Positions 63,484 through 64,000 of a stretch of DNA of 64,000 nucleotides are shown here, piece by piece. How positions within the stretch are numbered: position 1 is the first letter of the stretch; every line of letters begins with the position of its first letter. This DNA is from Lactiplantibacillus plantarum. Its GTDB lineage: Bacteria > Bacillota > Bacilli > Lactobacillales > Lactobacillaceae. The stretch spans positions 2,976,001-3,040,000 of the forward strand of contig NZ_CP039121.1 of assembly GCF_014131735.1 (NCBI RefSeq), in the 5' to 3' direction. The position numbers and the translations under genes are program-made. The notes beneath the pieces were generated by a model that was given only the letters and a program-made list of their open reading frames with translations, was not told where the DNA came from and did not search any database.

Positions 63484-63897
63484 ATGAAAAAGATTCGTGA
63501 CGAACGTTTAATTTTACAAAATTTCAAGAACATCCGTACCACGTTGTTAATTGAAAATAGTGCTATCTTACTGATTTTATTTTGGCAAGGCTGGCAAAAA
63601 AACAATCTTCAGAAAGCCTTTACGTACGACAATCCGTTGTATATTGTCCTGATGATTGCCGTTTTTACCATGATCATTTTGTCTGTTAATGTCAGCACCC
63701 CAATAGAAGACAAACCCAAACGGTCATGGCGCTACCTTGGCCTGTGGGCACTCATTGAACTAATCGGTTTCACCGCCCTATTCTACTTCCTGATTGCGAT
63801 AAATCAGCCGTTCATTAGTCTGATCGCTGGTATCGCCCTGACCACCGTCACTAGCGGTATCATGCTGTATAGCAACCACCTGCGCGATCGTGATTAA
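63484..63897 (+). CDS. Small membrane protein paired with an XRE regulator
   Basis: Protein of 137 residues with four hydrophobic segments (about 20-35, 52-69, 84-104 and 108-128) and charged ends. Similar in plan to DUF3278-type or DUF2178-type proteins that follow YozG-like regulators; exact family not certain. AGGAG lies nine bases before the ATG, inside the regulator stop region. Confidence 0.75.
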   Translation: MKKIRDERLILQNFKNIRTTLLIENSAILLILFWQGWQKNNLQKAFTYDNPLYIVLMIAVFTMIILSVNVSTPIEDKPKRSWRYLGLWALIELIGFTALFYFLIAINQPFISLIAGIALTTVTSGIMLYSNHLRDRD

Positions 63898-63982
63898 CAT
63901 CAGATATCACCTAGACGGTACCATTCTAATCACATTTGCGGTAAACTATTCCCAGAAATTCAACGGACACGAGGTTTTTGCT

Positions 63983-64000
63983 ATGGAACCAACTTTTAAC
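63983..64000 (+). CDS. First codons of a gene that continues beyond the window
   Basis: ACGAGG lies eight bases before an ATG that opens the frame MEPTFN up to the window end. The product cannot be told. Confidence 0.4.

Overview
The window is an ordinary stretch of low-GC Firmicutes chromosome, and its gene content points to Lactiplantibacillus plantarum or a very close relative. The pointers are an lpdB-lpdD gallate decarboxylase accessory pair with no lpdC beside it, a cysK/cystathionine lyase/cysE operon, an mtlA-mtlR-mtlF-mtlD mannitol operon, a treR-treA-PTS trehalose locus, an orphan WxL-domain surface protein, an MMPL-type transporter with a very long heptad-rich domain, and strong AGGAGG ribosome binding sites. 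I see no insertion sequence, prophage, CRISPR array, rRNA or tRNA. The species call rests on family knowledge and not on a database search.

Layout. 0-7 kb: end of a secreted transglycosylase-like protein, two CPBP membrane proteases, a MacB-like ABC exporter pair, and a lectin-like WxL surface protein. 7-17.6 kb: tag, the MMPL transporter with a divergent TetR gene, a small alarmone synthetase, a GlcD-type FAD oxidase, an LCP cell-wall ligase and three small unknown proteins. 17.7-25 kb: a cellobiose-type EIIC with an RpiR regulator, an OmpR/histidine kinase pair, and a MerR/MFS efflux pair. 25-31.7 kb: three small unknown genes including a truncated adenylate-forming-enzyme-like protein, mntH, TetR and Rrf2 regulators, lpdB-lpdD and an unknown gene. 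31.7-38.4 kb: trehalose locus with two EIIABC paralogues. 38.6-41.3 kb: a DUF2089 pair, pnuC and map. 41.6-44.6 kb: cysteine operon. 44.6-50.6 kb: FMN reductase, DUF2252, ndk, thioredoxin and small unknown genes. 50.8-56.5 kb: mannitol operon. 56.8-62.1 kb: C69 dipeptidase, then an AraC / FAD reductase / MFS module. 62.1-64 kb: nagB, a probable small RNA, an XRE/membrane-protein pair and the first codons of a last gene.

The strongest new observation is upstream of cysK. A near-consensus promoter is followed by a 25-codon reading frame with its own Shine-Dalgarno sequence and five Cys codons (three consecutive, one directly before the stop), then by hairpins and an intrinsic terminator with six Ts, all before cysK. 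This has the form of a leader-peptide attenuator sensing charged Cys-tRNA; no T-box sequence is present.

Other points of interest are a second EIIB domain in MtlA that has lost its phosphocysteine, a 70-nt terminator-ended RNA candidate upstream of the XRE gene, a MerR-type promoter with a 19-bp spacer in front of the MFS pump, paired dre/NagR-like operators plus a cre site at nagB, and an AraC/FAD-reductase/MFS module whose flavoprotein seems to lack the usual catalytic Arg. Carbon catabolite control (cre-like sites at the trehalose, mannitol, nagB and cellobiose-EIIC promoters) is a common theme of the sugar genes.
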